From JAJDIA01 sp031555145 (GTDB lineage: Bacteria; Bacteroidota; Bacteroidia; Bacteroidales; Tannerellaceae), in the NCBI GenBank assembly GCA_031555145.1, contig JAVBUR010000072.1, positions 1 to 64,000 on the forward strand: a stretch of 64,000 nt of DNA. The letters are read 5' to 3'. Under the pieces are notes generated by a model that ran no database searches, was not told the DNA's origin, and saw nothing but the letters and a program-made list of their open reading frames with translations. Shown here one piece after another: positions 45,139 to 54,399 of this stretch. A program made the translations under genes and the position numbers. The first letter of the stretch is position 1. Each line of letters begins with the position of its first letter.

Positions 45139-46176
45139 ATGGTTGAAATCCAACAAAATGACTACAAGCAGTTTCTTACTGAGGTAAAGGAACGAATCCG
45201 TTCAGCCCGCTACGAAGCGATGAAAGCTGTCAATAAAGAAATGATACAACTTTATTGGGATATAGGGAAACAGATCGTTGAAAAACAAAAAGAATCGGGC
45301 TGGGGCAAGTCTGTCGTAGAAAACTTAGCAGTGGATTTGCAAAAAGAGTTCCCGGGGATACAAGGATTTGGAGCACGTAACATCTGGTACATGCAACAAT
45401 TTTACACTGAATATCAAGACAATACAGTTCTGCAACCATTAGTTGCAGAAATTAGCTGGAGCAAGCATTTAGTGATAATGGCCAAGTGTAAAGACCCTCA
45501 AGAGCGACAATTCTATAGCCTGGCTACCAAAAAGTATGGCTGGACAAAAGACATGTTAATCCACAAAGTAGAAGCGAAGGCTTTTGAAAAATACCTGCTA
45601 GGACAACATAATTTTGAGAACACATTACCTGATGGAATCAGAAACCAGGCCATTCTAGCCGTTAAGGATGATTACACCTTTGATTTTCTTGGATTAAACG
45701 ATGAATATTCCGAATCCGAATTAGAACAGGCATTGATTAAAAACATCCGCTCATTTCTGGTCGAGTTTGGGACAGACTTTACTTTTGTCGGAAACCAATA
45801 CCGCATCGAGATAGAAGGAGAAGAATATTATATCGATTTACTTTTATATCATAGGAGACTTCAATGCCTCGTCGCGGTTGAACTAAAGATAGGTAAATTC
45901 CAGCCTGAATATAAAGGGAAAATGGACTTCTATCTCAATATCCTAAATGATAAAGTAAAGCTGCCTCATGAAAACCCAACTATCGGCATCATTGTCTGTA
46001 AATCTAAAAAGCGTACGATTGTGGAGTATGCGCTAAAAGATTCTGCTCAGCCAATCGGAATCGCAACCTATAGTCTCACAACAAAATTACCAAATACATA
46101 CAAAGAAATACTGCCTGACACAGACGAAATTGCCCGTAAATTGGATAAATTAATGGAACAAATACCCAATACCTGA
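45139..46176 (+). CDS. YhcG-type PDDEXK nuclease-domain protein (DUF1016)
   Basis: 345 residues from MVEIQQNDY. The N-terminal DUF1016 domain (EAMKAVNKEMIQLYWDIGKQ, WGKSVVENLAVDLQKEFPG) and the C-terminal nuclease domain with YYIDLLLYHRRLQCLVAVEL fit this family; the catalytic Asp (YIDL) and Glu-Leu-Lys (VELKIG) are seen. Members are widespread single genes, often near restriction or defence loci. No other restriction gene is here. The 45,118 GTG start would add a few residues. Function is not established. Confidence 0.85.
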   Translation: MVEIQQNDYKQFLTEVKERIRSARYEAMKAVNKEMIQLYWDIGKQIVEKQKESGWGKSVVENLAVDLQKEFPGIQGFGARNIWYMQQFYTEYQDNTVLQPLVAEISWSKHLVIMAKCKDPQERQFYSLATKKYGWTKDMLIHKVEAKAFEKYLLGQHNFENTLPDGIRNQAILAVKDDYTFDFLGLNDEYSESELEQALIKNIRSFLVEFGTDFTFVGNQYRIEIEGEEYYIDLLLYHRRLQCLVAVELKIGKFQPEYKGKMDFYLNILNDKVKLPHENPTIGIIVCKSKKRTIVEYALKDSAQPIGIATYSLTTKLPNTYKEILPDTDEIARKLDKLMEQIPNT

Positions 46177-46189
46177 CACAGCCAACGAA

Positions 46190-47170
46190 TTACCTCACAA
46201 ACAACCCACTTTTATCAATATTCATTTCCAGCATGGAAGAAGTGGATGCAAGTTCTTTGGGAATGATTTGTTCGATTCGTTGCAGATCGTCCCGATCAAG
46301 GATGATGTCGACAGTACTGAGGTTGGCATAAAGCTGTTCCACTGTACGTGAACCAACCAGTGCCAATATATCCTCTCCCTGTGCCAACACCCAGGCAATA
46401 GCCAATTGTTGCACAGAAATCCCCTTTTCATCGGCGATTGTCTTCAATTCTGCCATGCGCGACATCACCTGATTCAGCTTCTCAATAGTTGCCGGAGGCA
46501 TTCTCCTGCTCAATGTAGCCAGTTTCTCCTGCGGATTACTACTCCCGATCAACCCATGAAACAGGATACCAAACGCAACCACCCCAATCCCCAACTCGCG
46601 GGCGGCAGGAAAAAGCCCGTTCTCAATCGAGCGGTTCAACAGCGAGTACTGCACTTCCACCAGCGAGATCGGATGAACCGCATGTGCCCTCCGCAACGTA
46701 TCACCATCCACTTCCGAGATACCCACTCGCTTCACATAACCTGCCGTCACCATTTCAGCCACTGCACCCATCGTCTCTTCCACCGGAATATTCGGATCGA
46801 TACGGGCAGGCTGATACAGGTCAACGTAGTCCGTTCCTAAACGCTTCAGGGTGTGAGCCAGATAGTTCTTCACAGCTTGCGGACGTACATCGAGTCCGTA
46901 ATACATACCATTAGGAGCAACAAGGCTTCCAAATTTCACAGAGATAAAGATATCTTCCCGTCTGCGCGACTTCAATGCCTCACGAATCAGCAACTCATGC
47001 GCCCCATTATCATAAAAATCAGCCGTATTGAGATAAGTAATCCCATTATCCATCGCCGCATGGATCACCCGGATACCCTCCACTTCTTCGGCTGCGTTAC
47101 TTACTGTGCTGTGTCCTAATCCCAGGCGGGAAAGGATTAAACTGCTATCGGATACTTTTAATGTGTTCAT
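46190..47170 (-). CDS. aldo-keto reductase
   Basis: 326 residues with the AKR barrel: NTADFYDNGAHELLIREALK with the catalytic Tyr53, VKFG with Lys79, VDLYQPARIDPN, and the cofactor end ALVGSRTVEQL. The residues usually Asp and His in the AKR tetrad read Asn48 (LNTADFY) and Ala in YQPAR, as in Yakc-type members. It reduces an aldehyde or ketone with NADPH; the substrate is unknown. Last gene of the minus-strand operon that starts at 49,677, 13 bases after the binding protein gene. Confidence 0.88.
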   Translation of the reverse strand: MNTLKVSDSSLILSRLGLGHSTVSNAAEEVEGIRVIHAAMDNGITYLNTADFYDNGAHELLIREALKSRRREDIFISVKFGSLVAPNGMYYGLDVRPQAVKNYLAHTLKRLGTDYVDLYQPARIDPNIPVEETMGAVAEMVTAGYVKRVGISEVDGDTLRRAHAVHPISLVEVQYSLLNRSIENGLFPAARELGIGVVAFGILFHGLIGSSNPQEKLATLSRRMPPATIEKLNQVMSRMAELKTIADEKGISVQQLAIAWVLAQGEDILALVGSRTVEQLYANLSTVDIILDRDDLQRIEQIIPKELASTSSMLEMNIDKSGLFVR

Positions 47171-47183
47171 AATGATAATTTGT

Positions 47184-48215
47184 TTAGTTGAATGTAAAAA
47201 GGATGTTGCTGACTTCTCTCATGACCGTATCGACATTTTTCACGCCTTTACTTTCTTGTTCTTTTATCCATTCGGATTGAAGTTCGGTGTATTTAGTAGC
47301 GTTTTTCCACTGTTCCACTTCTCCGGATGTCAGCACCCGTACGTTGGCACCGTCTTTTTCAAAATCGGCTATCTGCGTATCAAAACTGCTGTTCATCACG
47401 GTGGCCAAAGCTTTGTAGGCTGTTGCAGCGGCACGCTGAATAGCTTGCTGATCTTCTTCTCCCAGCTTGTTCCATGTATTTTTGTTTATGACCAACAGGT
47501 AAACGTGTCCGAGCCACAGGTCTTTGGATAAAAGAATATTGGGTGCCACTTCGTGGGCTTTTATTTCGTATCCGCTATCCATGTTTACCATCAGTCCGTC
47601 GAGGGTGCCGTCTTCCAGGGCTTTGCTGACACCTTCGCCCCAGGGCATGGTGACAGGGATGGCTCCGGCGTTTTGCAGAAAGTTCCGGTGCCAGAAGCTT
47701 GCCGTCCGCCATTTTCCGTTCTTGATTTCATCCAGGCTATTCAGTGGCTTGGTACTGAAAAAAGCAACGGGATAGCCGGTACAGAAAAGCAGGTTCACGA
47801 TATTGGCATTGTCGAGTTCGTCGGTGAATGCGGGAATTTCGGCATATACGCGATGGAAAAAGTCAATTTGCTTCTGCCCGGACGGACCTACAGGAAAACT
47901 TTTGAAGATCTGATGCAGGGGCATTTCATTGGGACTATATTCGGGTACCACAATCGCCATGTCGGCAATGCCTTCACCGGATACTGTTTTCAACGCACCG
48001 TAACTGACAGAGAGTTCGCCGTTCCAATGGGCATCTATTTTCAGCCGCCCGTTTGATTCTTTTTCAATAGCCGGAAAAAATACATCATTGATAAAACGGG
48101 TACGCATACCTCCGAGAGGCTCATGATCGGTGTATATCAATGTTTTTTCCTGTGCTGATACTATGCCTGCCAGGAAGACAGTGCATAGTATCAGTGAAAT
48201 AGTTGTTATCTTCAT
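47184..48215 (-). CDS. DctP-family (TRAP-type) periplasmic solute-binding protein
   Basis: 343 residues from MKITTISL, with a cleavable signal (ending VSAQ) and no lipobox. The DctP fold is recognised by EKESNGRLKIDAHWNGELS, SLDEIKNGKWRTASFWHRNF and VTMPWGEGVSKALEDGTLDG with the carboxylate-binding Arg (WRTASF). TRAP permease genes (DctQ/DctM) are not in the window. It is therefore an orphan receptor that may work with a distant permease or another partner. A longer start at 48,242 would overlap the corrected end of the upstream gene. Confidence 0.88.
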   Translation of the reverse strand: MKITTISLILCTVFLAGIVSAQEKTLIYTDHEPLGGMRTRFINDVFFPAIEKESNGRLKIDAHWNGELSVSYGALKTVSGEGIADMAIVVPEYSPNEMPLHQIFKSFPVGPSGQKQIDFFHRVYAEIPAFTDELDNANIVNLLFCTGYPVAFFSTKPLNSLDEIKNGKWRTASFWHRNFLQNAGAIPVTMPWGEGVSKALEDGTLDGLMVNMDSGYEIKAHEVAPNILLSKDLWLGHVYLLVINKNTWNKLGEEDQQAIQRAAATAYKALATVMNSSFDTQIADFEKDGANVRVLTSGEVEQWKNATKYTELQSEWIKEQESKGVKNVDTVMREVSNILFTFN

Positions 48216-48226
48216 CGCTCTTTTTT

Positions 48227-48303
48227 TTATTTTCTGATCCATACATTGGTGATCTTTCCGAATACAAGCTTGTGGTAGTCATTGGCCTCATCGAACGCTT
48301 TTT
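48227..48303 (-). pseudogene. detached C-terminus of the flavin-reductase-like gene
   Basis: One frame away from the preceding gene, the sequence reads VEKAFDEANDYHKL, then VFGKITNVWIRK and a stop. That matches the end of flavin reductase family proteins, in which a DYH...G motif follows the conserved core. One missing base near 48,307 in the run of T (GAACGTTTG on the minus strand) would restore ERFVEKAF. The stop at 48,227 lies 12 bases before the next gene, as an operon would. Confidence 0.65.
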
Positions 48304-48888
48304 CTACAAACGTTCGTCCTTCTCAGTATAGAAGTCGTCCGGGTGTACGGTGGTGACTTCAAAGAGGTCACATTCGATCACTACATTAGCTTCCTTGTAG
48401 GTGATATTGCCTGATGGAGTGACCACATGCGTCAGCTTTGATTCCTTCATTTTGCCGGAATCCCTGCCGCTTCTGCGCCCAAATGCCATAACATCGTCGT
48501 TATACTGTGTGGGGAAGAAAGACATGGTGTAAGCTTGTTCTTTTCTAATAAACTCAAGCGTATATCGGTTTGCTCCCAACAGGCACAAGGTAGTCGGTTC
48601 CGAAAAATACCGTCCCAATACTTCCCAACTTGCCGCCATGGAGTTGTAGAGGGATTCGGTTCCTGCCGTAATCACAGTATGATCTTCCTGTACCATGAGT
48701 TTAGACAGGGTTTCCCTGATCTCAGCCGGGTTGACCGGCTTAAACAGCTCGTCAAATGATTTATCTTTTACATGCATGTCTATCGTCGGATTTGAATTTT
48801 CATTTTTGTTTGTTTCCTGTTTCTTTGATGCCCCGTCACAAGAGGCAAAAACAGCAATCATACACAGTGACATTACCACGTTCTTCAT
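48304..48888 (-). CDS. flavin-reductase-like split-barrel lipoprotein, C-terminally frameshifted
   Basis: 194 residues. The FMN-binding split barrel of flavin reductase-like proteins is seen in TVITAGTESLYNSMAASWEV, NRYTLEFIRKEQAYTMSFFP, GRRSGRDSGKMKESKLTHV and the VVIECDLF strand. What is odd: it starts with a lipoprotein signal (MIAVFASCDG), whereas relatives are cytosolic. A frameshift (see the adjoining pseudogene entry) removes the last 26 residues; the true length is probably 220. Second oddity: GxxSGRD is kept, so FMN binding is likely in the undamaged form. It lies between the OB-fold gene and the TRAP-type protein gene. Confidence 0.8.
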   Translation of the reverse strand: MKNVVMSLCMIAVFASCDGASKKQETNKNENSNPTIDMHVKDKSFDELFKPVNPAEIRETLSKLMVQEDHTVITAGTESLYNSMAASWEVLGRYFSEPTTLCLLGANRYTLEFIRKEQAYTMSFFPTQYNDDVMAFGRRSGRDSGKMKESKLTHVVTPSGNITYKEANVVIECDLFEVTTVHPDDFYTEKDERL

Positions 48889-48889
48889 G

Positions 48890-49333
48890 TTATTTCTTCT
48901 TTACGTCTATTATTTTACACTCCTTTACCACCACTGTCTGGTCTTTGTCGTACAGGCTGCGCACTTCGCCTTCCATAACCACTTCATTACCTTTGGATAC
49001 ATTCCGCAGTTTGAGGTAGTCAGTGAAGGGGAGAACACATAGGATACGGCTTTTACCGTCTTTTTTATCTGATAACTCTACCGAAGGAAGTCCATATACA
49101 TCAGGTCCCACAAAAACGGCAAAGCCTGTTATTCTCATCACCTTTTTCCCATATTCTTTTTCTGCCTGAGCTTTATCCTTCACAAAAGCATCGCCGAGTG
49201 CCTGGGCTGTAATTGTATTCTCTTGTTTTTCCATTTTTGCTGATTGATTGGGTTCATCCGTATTCTTTTCTGTTTGCGCAGTTGCCGACAGCCCTATTAC
49301 TGCCGACAGTATCAGTACCAGTAACTTTTTCAT
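48890..49333 (-). CDS. exported OB-fold protein, tRNA_anti-like family
   Basis: 147 residues: a cleavable signal peptide (residues 1-19, ending SATAQ), a linker, and an OB-fold domain (TAQALGDAFVKDKAQAEKEY, MRITGFAVFVGPDVYGLP, NEVVMEGEVRSLYDKDQTVV). It is a close paralogue of the gene just upstream, but that one has no signal. The tRNA_anti-like family in Bacteroidetes is known only as a domain; its ligand is unknown. Confidence 0.78.
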   Translation of the reverse strand: MKKLLVLILSAVIGLSATAQTEKNTDEPNQSAKMEKQENTITAQALGDAFVKDKAQAEKEYGKKVMRITGFAVFVGPDVYGLPSVELSDKKDGKSRILCVLPFTDYLKLRNVSKGNEVVMEGEVRSLYDKDQTVVVKECKIIDVKKK

Positions 49334-49677
49334 GCCGTTCTATTTATCAGTTCCACTAACCGGCAACTTTTCACAACGACAGTCTGCCCTTTATCATACA
49401 AACTACGCACTTCGCCTTCCATAACCACTTCATCGCCTTTAGACACATTCCGTAATTTGAGGTAATTGCTGAACGGCAACAGGCAGATAGTACGGCTGTC
49501 GCCCTCTTTTTCTTCAGATAACTCCACGCAGGGAAGTCCAAACATATCGGGACCTACGTGAACGGCAAAGCCTGCTATTTTCATTATCCGGTAGCCATAC
49601 TCCCTTTCCGCTTTTGCTTTGTTTTCGATGAAAGCGTCGCAAAGCGCTTTTGCTGTGATATGCTCTTGTTCTTTCAT
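49330..49677 (-). CDS. OB-fold protein, tRNA_anti-like family, without signal peptide
   Basis: 115 residues beginning MKEQEHITAKALCDAF, directly in the domain: DAFIENKAKAEREYGYRIMK, GFAVHVGPDMFGLPCVELSE, SYL replaced by NYLKLRNVSKGDEVVMEGEV. First gene of a five-gene operon (this gene, the exported paralogue, the flavin-reductase-like gene, the binding protein and the aldo-keto reductase). The promoter ahead of it carries a 40 bp element identical to that ahead of the efflux operon. Confidence 0.78.
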   Translation of the reverse strand: MKEQEHITAKALCDAFIENKAKAEREYGYRIMKIAGFAVHVGPDMFGLPCVELSEEKEGDSRTICLLPFSNYLKLRNVSKGDEVVMEGEVRSLYDKGQTVVVKSCRLVELINRTA

Positions 49678-49708
49678 TTCAATTGATTTTAATTGTTATT
49701 GACTGATA

Positions 49709-49771
49709 CAAAGGTACGGTAGCTTCTGCGGACAAGACCGGACTATTCATAGTAAGACCCTGACAAATCCT
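49709..49771 (-). promoter_or_regulatory. promoter and 40 bp operator of the OB-fold/reductase operon
   Basis: On the minus strand a 40 bp element at 49,732-49,771 begins AGGATTTGTCAGGG and ends AGTCCGGTCTTGT; the -7 element TACCTTTG follows at plus 49,709-49,716, and the start codon comes 54 bases after the 40 bp element. The element contains GGTCTT twice in the same direction, 20 bp apart (plus 49,734-49,739 and 49,754-49,759). The same 40 bases occur before the efflux operon. Confidence 0.75.
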
Positions 49772-49774
49772 GCC

Positions 49775-51214
49775 TTATTCTATTCCACCTCCGAGCGCCC
49801 TGTATAATTCCACACTCGATTGCAATTGTTCCAACTTGTCGTTTACCTGATTGAGGCGTGCCTGCAACAGATTCTGTTCGGCCGATAACACTTCCGTATA
49901 GTTGGCTTCATCCGCAACCAATAACTCTTGCGTATAATAGACAGCAGTGTCCAAAGACTCCACTTCTTTGAGCCGTATCTCGTTCTTGCTCAAAGAAGAA
50001 CGGTATGCAAACAAAATATCCGAAACCTCTTTCCCCGCAGTCAGTACGGTACGTTCAAAGTTCAGCAAGGCTTCTTCCTGTTGCGCTTTGGCTATTTTCA
50101 GGTTGCCAGTCAGTTGTTTCCGGGCGAAAACAGGTTGTGTCAGTCCGCCGATGATAGTGGCAACAATGTTCTCAGGCTGAAAGAACGACGACAGCGAAGC
50201 CGATTCATAGCCAATCGAGGCAGTACCCAACGTGAGGGAAGGATAAAAATTAGCCCGTGCCGCATTGGCCAGTTCGAAAGCCGAACGGAAAGACAATTCC
50301 GCCTGGCGGACATCCGGACGTCTGGCAAGCATTTGTGCCGGGATGCCTGTACCCATTGTCGCCGGAACGCTTTGCCGGGTCAAATCGGTACGGTCGATAG
50401 CGCCCGGATTACGTCCCAATAGCAGGCTGATCGAGTTCTCCATTGCCCTGATCTGACTCTCCAAAGCCGGGATAGTAACCTGCGTACGGAACAACAGCGC
50501 CTTACTCTGCTCCACCGCTGCCCCATTCTGCCGACCAGCCTCCTTTAAGGCCTCCATCGTCAACAGACTTTCTTCTAATAAAGACACTGTCTGTTGCGTA
50601 ATGCCCAGTTGCTCGTCTAAAGCCAGCAAGGAATAATACGAAGTGGCTATATTGGCAATCAACGAAGTCTGTATCAATTCGCGATAAGCCTGACTGTTGA
50701 GGAATTGGGCATATCTCGCTTTCGACTGGCTGCGCAGCTTACCCCAGACATCCAACTCCCAATTGGCGCTGATCCCTAAAGAGTATTGAGACGAACCATA
50801 CGCTAACACACTTGTTCCATTCGCACCTGTACTGATTTGTCGATCAGTTACCTGTCCCACTAACGAAACGTTTGGAAAATAAGCCCCTTTCGCCATACCC
50901 AGGCTGGCTTCCGCTTGTTGGATCCGGGTGTAAGCTATCCTCAGGTCGAAGTTATTATTCAACCCCTCTTCAATCAACGATTGCAGAGCAGTATCCTGAA
51001 AATAGTCTTTCCAGGGAATAGCAGCAATTCCGACCGTGTCAGTTACAACTCCCTCTGTCCGGTATAGTTCTGAACTGTCGATTTGCGGCTGGGCATATTG
51101 CGTAGTGGCACAAGACGAAAACATCAACAGCAACAACAACGCCGCCACTGCAACGGCACTTCGAATGGAAGAAAGGACTGTTTCTACTGTTTTATTATAT
51201 GGAGTAGCTTTCAT
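49775..51214 (-). CDS. NodT/OprM-type outer-membrane efflux lipoprotein
   Basis: 479 residues, lipoprotein signal with Cys35 (MFSSCATT). TolC-type two-repeat structure: LNNNFDLRIAYTRIQQAEAS, LGISANWELDVWGKLRSQSK and RRPDVRQAELSFRSAFELAN. It is the exit channel of the adjacent tripartite HAE1 pump. It lies 12 bases after the pump gene. Its stop is only 4 bases away from the operator of the next operon. Confidence 0.93.
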   Translation of the reverse strand: MKATPYNKTVETVLSSIRSAVAVAALLLLLMFSSCATTQYAQPQIDSSELYRTEGVVTDTVGIAAIPWKDYFQDTALQSLIEEGLNNNFDLRIAYTRIQQAEASLGMAKGAYFPNVSLVGQVTDRQISTGANGTSVLAYGSSQYSLGISANWELDVWGKLRSQSKARYAQFLNSQAYRELIQTSLIANIATSYYSLLALDEQLGITQQTVSLLEESLLTMEALKEAGRQNGAAVEQSKALLFRTQVTIPALESQIRAMENSISLLLGRNPGAIDRTDLTRQSVPATMGTGIPAQMLARRPDVRQAELSFRSAFELANAARANFYPSLTLGTASIGYESASLSSFFQPENIVATIIGGLTQPVFARKQLTGNLKIAKAQQEEALLNFERTVLTAGKEVSDILFAYRSSLSKNEIRLKEVESLDTAVYYTQELLVADEANYTEVLSAEQNLLQARLNQVNDKLEQLQSSVELYRALGGGIE

Positions 51215-51226
51215 ATCTATTACGTT

Positions 51227-54200
51227 TTAACGAGTTGATAACTTTTCCTGAATACTTTGGAAGATGATAAAAAGGGTAGGTATAACCAGCACACCGATGA
51301 TCGTTCCAATCGTCATACCACCGATGGCGCCGATACCAATCGACCGGTTACCCACAGCTCCCGCTCCGGTAGCAAAGAACAACGGCGACAGCCCTGCGAT
51401 AAAAGCAAACGAAGTCATCAGGATCGGGCGCAAACGAGCCACGGCTCCCTCAATGGCAGCATCCACAATACTCATCCCCTGCTGCCTGCGTTGAACGGCA
51501 TACTCCACAATCAGGATCGCATTTTTTGCCAATATACCAATCAGCATCACCATCGAGATCTGTACATAGATATTGTTCACAATCCCCTGGTGAACCCCAA
51601 AGACCATCAGGAAGATAAACACACCCGACAACCCTACCGGCAAGGAGAACAGAACAGCCAACGGAAGGATATAACTTTCATACAAAGCAGCCAGCAAGAG
51701 ATAAACCAACACAAGGCAAAGCCCGAAGATGACCAGCAGTTGTCCCCCGCCGTTTGCCTCTTCCCGTGTCATCCCGCCATACTCGTAGCTGTAACCTTCG
51801 GGGAAGATCGACTTGTCGCCCTTCATCTCTTCGATCACACGCAACACATCGCCCGAACTATACCCATCAACCATATTAGGCATAATAGTCACATTCATAG
51901 ACGAAAACATATTGAAACGCTCCAGCGAACGCGGCTGTGTCACATCCGTAATAGTCAGAAATTCCGTAACCGGAGCCATCTGCCCGCTGCCGGTCTTAAC
52001 AAATATCTTTTTCAGATCGTCAACGTTCCTCCTGTATTCGGGTGCCGACTGCACCATCACGCGGCTTTGCTTACCATAAATGTTGAAGTTCGAAATATAA
52101 GAACTCCCCACGTTAACCTGTAGTGCATTCATCACCTCGGTCAGTGTCAGCCCCGCATCTTTGATCTTAGCCACATCAGCCTCAATCATCTTCTGGGGGA
52201 AGTTCGGATTGAAGGTAGTCATAGCCCGCATCACCTCCGGCCGTTGGTTGAGTTCGCCTACAAAATGCTGTGTCACCTCAAAGAAACGGTTGACATCGCC
52301 CCCCGTCCTGTCCTGCAACACCATATCTACACCCGCTCCTAACCCAAAACCCTGTAAGGTAGGACGCGCCATGAAGAAGAAAGTCGCATTGTTTATCCGG
52401 GAAGTTTTCTCCGTCAATATCCTCACCACATCATTGGTAGTCGTCTTGCGGTTATTCCAGTTTTCCATCAGGATGATCACAGTTGCATACGAAGCATCGG
52501 CCCCGTTCAGGAAACTGTTACCATTGATATGCACCACATTCTTTACCCCTTCAATATCTTTAGTCATTTCAACCACCTGTAGCGCCACTTCACTTGTCCG
52601 TTCGAGCGAAGAACCCGGAGGCAGCGTAACGAATCCTACCACACCACCACTATCTTCCAGCGGCACGAACCCGGTAGGAAGCAACCGTATCAATCCGAGA
52701 AACAACACCGTAGAACCCAGTACGACGGATATCGTGATCCAACGGTTTTTCTTCTTCCCCATAAACGCTAATGCAGAACGATATTTAACCGTAACAGCGT
52801 CAAAGACCTTATTGAACAGTTGGTAAAAACGGTCAAGGATATTCTTCTTCTTATCCTTTTGAACCTCTTCCGTATGCGGTTTCAGGAAAAGAGCGCTCAG
52901 TGCAGGACTTAACGTCAATGCATTGACAGCCGAAATCAGGATAGCCACAGCCAGCGTCAGCCCGAATTGCTGAAAGAAAATCCCTGTTGTCCCACCGATA
53001 AAACTCACCGGCACAAATACCGCAGCCATCACCAGCGACATCGAAATAATAGCCGGAGCGATCTCTTTCATCGCTTCCAGAGTAGCCTCCCTGGCACTTT
53101 TGGCTCCTGCATCGAGTTTAACATGCACCGCCTCGACCACAATAATCGCATCATCCACCACAATCCCAATAGCCAGAATCAACGCAAACAACGTCAGCAG
53201 GTTAATAGAAAACCCGAACAATTGCAGAAAGAAAAAAGCCCCGATAATCGATACCGGAACAGCAATCGCCGGTATAATAGTAGAACGAAAGTTCTGGAGG
53301 AAAACCAGTACCACCAACACCACCAACAGAAACGCCTCCAGCATGGTATTGGTCACCTTATCAATCGAAGCATCCAGAAACTCACTCGCGTCCATCGTAT
53401 AGCGGATCGAAAGACCCGGAGGAAAAGACTTTTCCGCTTCTGCCAGCGCCGCCTTTACATCATCGATCACCTGTTTGGCATTGGAACCTGCCGTCTGGCT
53501 GATACCAATATACAACGCATCATACTCCCCATCCAGCAAAGAAAACGAAGCATAGCCCCGTGCGCCTAATTCCACATCAGCCACATCCTTTACCCGCAGG
53601 ATTTGTCCGTTACGCGAAGAAATAATCACATTCCCAAATTCCTCGGCAGTTGCCAGGCGTCCGGTAAACTTCAAGGTATATTGGAAAGACTGGTCGGTGT
53701 TCTGTCCGATCGTACCCGGCGCCGCATCAATATTCTGATCTCTCAAGGCAGCCACTACCTCCTGTGGAGAAATACCATAAGAAGACATCACATCGGGTTT
53801 GAGCCAAATGCGCATCGAATAATCATTCTCGCCGAAAGGATCTGCACTCCCCACACCATACACCCGCTTTATCTGCGGAAGGATATTAATATTAGCATAA
53901 TTATGAAGGAATATCCGGTCATAGTCCGGATTCGTCGATGCAAACGACACACCGAGAATCGTACCGTTTTGCATCTTCTGTACCATCACCCCGATCTGAG
54001 TCACCTCCTGCGGCAAAAGCGGTGTAGCCCGCGCCACCATATTCTGGACGTTTACAGCCGCAATATCGGGATTGACACCCTGACGGAAGAATACGCGAAG
54101 GCTTGCCGCACCGTCGTTCGTAGCCGACGATTGCATATACGTCATCCCTTCCACACCATTTATCTGCTCTTCAAGCGGCACAATAACATTATTCATCACC

Positions 54201-54367
54201 ACATTGGCATTTGCTCCCGGATAAGAAGCCGACACCAACACCGTAGGAGGTGCAATATCCGGATACTGTTCGATAGGCAGTGAAGAAAGCCCCACGATAC
54301 CCAACACCACGATCACAATAGATATAACTGTTGAAAGAACCGGTCTTTCGATAAATATTTTCAGCAT
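51227..54367 (-). CDS. HAE1-family multidrug RND pump, AcrB-like
   Basis: 1046 residues. The signs of the drug-exporting RND group are seen: N-terminal IERPVLSTVISIVIVVLGIV, YPDIAPPTVLVSASYPGANA, the paired Asp in TM4 (GIVVDDAIIVVEAVHV, near 405) for proton transfer, and the C-terminal half with LLAALYESYILPLAVLFSLP and GILAKNAILIVEYA. It exports hydrophobic drugs or bile-type compounds with the adaptor and the channel encoded next to it. Start is 32 bases after the adaptor stop. Confidence 0.95.
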   Translation of the reverse strand: MLKIFIERPVLSTVISIVIVVLGIVGLSSLPIEQYPDIAPPTVLVSASYPGANANVVMNNVIVPLEEQINGVEGMTYMQSSATNDGAASLRVFFRQGVNPDIAAVNVQNMVARATPLLPQEVTQIGVMVQKMQNGTILGVSFASTNPDYDRIFLHNYANINILPQIKRVYGVGSADPFGENDYSMRIWLKPDVMSSYGISPQEVVAALRDQNIDAAPGTIGQNTDQSFQYTLKFTGRLATAEEFGNVIISSRNGQILRVKDVADVELGARGYASFSLLDGEYDALYIGISQTAGSNAKQVIDDVKAALAEAEKSFPPGLSIRYTMDASEFLDASIDKVTNTMLEAFLLVVLVVLVFLQNFRSTIIPAIAVPVSIIGAFFFLQLFGFSINLLTLFALILAIGIVVDDAIIVVEAVHVKLDAGAKSAREATLEAMKEIAPAIISMSLVMAAVFVPVSFIGGTTGIFFQQFGLTLAVAILISAVNALTLSPALSALFLKPHTEEVQKDKKKNILDRFYQLFNKVFDAVTVKYRSALAFMGKKKNRWITISVVLGSTVLFLGLIRLLPTGFVPLEDSGGVVGFVTLPPGSSLERTSEVALQVVEMTKDIEGVKNVVHINGNSFLNGADASYATVIILMENWNNRKTTTNDVVRILTEKTSRINNATFFFMARPTLQGFGLGAGVDMVLQDRTGGDVNRFFEVTQHFVGELNQRPEVMRAMTTFNPNFPQKMIEADVAKIKDAGLTLTEVMNALQVNVGSSYISNFNIYGKQSRVMVQSAPEYRRNVDDLKKIFVKTGSGQMAPVTEFLTITDVTQPRSLERFNMFSSMNVTIMPNMVDGYSSGDVLRVIEEMKGDKSIFPEGYSYEYGGMTREEANGGGQLLVIFGLCLVLVYLLLAALYESYILPLAVLFSLPVGLSGVFIFLMVFGVHQGIVNNIYVQISMVMLIGILAKNAILIVEYAVQRRQQGMSIVDAAIEGAVARLRPILMTSFAFIAGLSPLFFATGAGAVGNRSIGIGAIGGMTIGTIIGVLVIPTLFIIFQSIQEKLSTR

Positions 54368-54399
54368 GATTCTGTCTGTTAGTTAGATGGATAATCAGA

